NCBI GenBank assembly: GCA_964547415.1
Contig: CAZJNX010000070.1
Span: 1 to 21,055 of the forward strand
Direction: 5' to 3'
Source of the DNA: CAZJNX01 sp964547415
GTDB taxonomy: Bacteria > Pseudomonadota > Alphaproteobacteria > Rhizobiales > Amorphaceae
Length of the DNA: 21,055 bases
The first letter of the stretch is position 1; the number at the start of each line of letters is the position of its first letter. The translations under genes were made by a program, and so were the position numbers. Below are positions 20,748-21,055 of this stretch, piece after piece. The notes beneath the pieces were generated by a model, which searched no databases, had not been told where the DNA came from, and saw only the letters and a list, made by a program, of their open reading frames with translations.

Positions 20748-21055
20748 ATGACGAGCCGAGACCGGACGTCCGAGAGCAAGTCCGCGGCGAACGGGATGGC
20801 CGCGCCGAAGGGCCTTGCCCGTTACCTCCCCATCCTCGACTGGGGCCGCGGCTACGGCCGCGCCGCCTTCGGCAACGACATGCTGGCGGCGGTGATCGTG
20901 ACGATCATGCTGATCCCCCAGTCGCTGGCCTACGCGCTGCTCGCGGGCCTGCCGCCGGAGATGGGCCTTTACGCCTCCATCCTGCCCCTCGTCGCCTACG
21001 CGATCTTCGGGACGAGCCGGGCCCTCGCCGTCGGGCCGGTCGCCGTGGTCTCGCT
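20748..21055 (+). CDS. SulP family inorganic anion transporter, 5' part
   Basis: The first 102 codons of a SulP (SLC26-like) membrane transporter; the frame runs off the window end. The hydrophilic N-terminus (about 1-42) is followed by the first membrane helices. The SulP signature region is clear: MLIPQSLAYALLAGLPPEMG, then GLYASILPLVAYAIFGTSR and LAVGPVAVVS. The start at 20748 follows GAGAAGAGA (20734-20742). SulP proteins move sulfate, bicarbonate or other anions. As last visible gene of a sulfide-oxidation cluster, it may export sulfite or sulfate produced from persulfide, which is an inference from context. Missing from the window are the remaining helices and any STAS domain. Confidence 0.9.
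   Translation, partial: MTSRDRTSESKSAANGMAAPKGLARYLPILDWGRGYGRAAFGNDMLAAVIVTIMLIPQSLAYALLAGLPPEMGLYASILPLVAYAIFGTSRALAVGPVAVVS

Overview
The window is very GC-rich, densely packed double-stranded coding DNA from what looks like an alphaproteobacterium (probably Hyphomicrobiales/Rhodospirillales-like). That placement is inferred from the fused LivH-LivM permease, an aquaporin-type ars operon, a FixK/FNR-type box and a phosphatase-like/SQR fusion; no rRNA or marker gene confirms it. No tRNA, rRNA, CRISPR array or insertion sequence was seen.

Region 1 (1-12210, all +) reads as a catabolic operon for an organic nitrogen ring compound. In order it holds the 3' end of a molybdenum hydroxylase large subunit, a protein of the 6-hydroxynicotinate reductase family, an ApbE-superfamily UPF0280 protein, a DUF1185/'amino acid synthesis' protein, a Rieske oxygenase, a complete branched-chain-amino-acid-type ABC importer (binding protein, fused permease, two ATPases), a MarR regulator that resembles NicR/BpsR, and an amidohydrolase. 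Five of the junctions are ATGA overlaps or longer. The amidohydrolase stands slightly apart behind a good sigma-54 (-24/-12) match. Together the genes suggest uptake, hydroxylation, ring reduction or oxygenation, and hydrolytic ring opening or deamination of a nicotinate-like substrate. The substrate itself is an inference.

Region 2 (12322-15684, all -) is an arsenic resistance operon read right to left: arsR, a low-molecular-weight-phosphatase-type arsenate reductase, an aquaporin (AqpS-like), a glutaredoxin-type arsenate reductase, and an MFS transporter. There is no ArsB or Acr3 pump, so the aquaporin and perhaps the MFS protein would supply the arsenite exit.

Region 3 (15969-21055) is a sulfide/persulfide oxidation locus. 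An Rrf2-family regulator on the minus strand diverges from DUF2892, two YeeE/YedE half-transporters, an ETHE1-like metallo-hydrolase, a DUF442-sulfide:quinone oxidoreductase fusion, and the start of a SulP transporter (cut by the window end). The 286-base divergent region carries a 69-base near-palindrome made of two diverging copies of one motif, and a perfect TTGAC-N4-GTCAA FNR/FixK-type box. These regulatory sites, the domain arrangement of the sulfur enzymes, and the unassigned nitrogen-ring pathway are the main points of interest.
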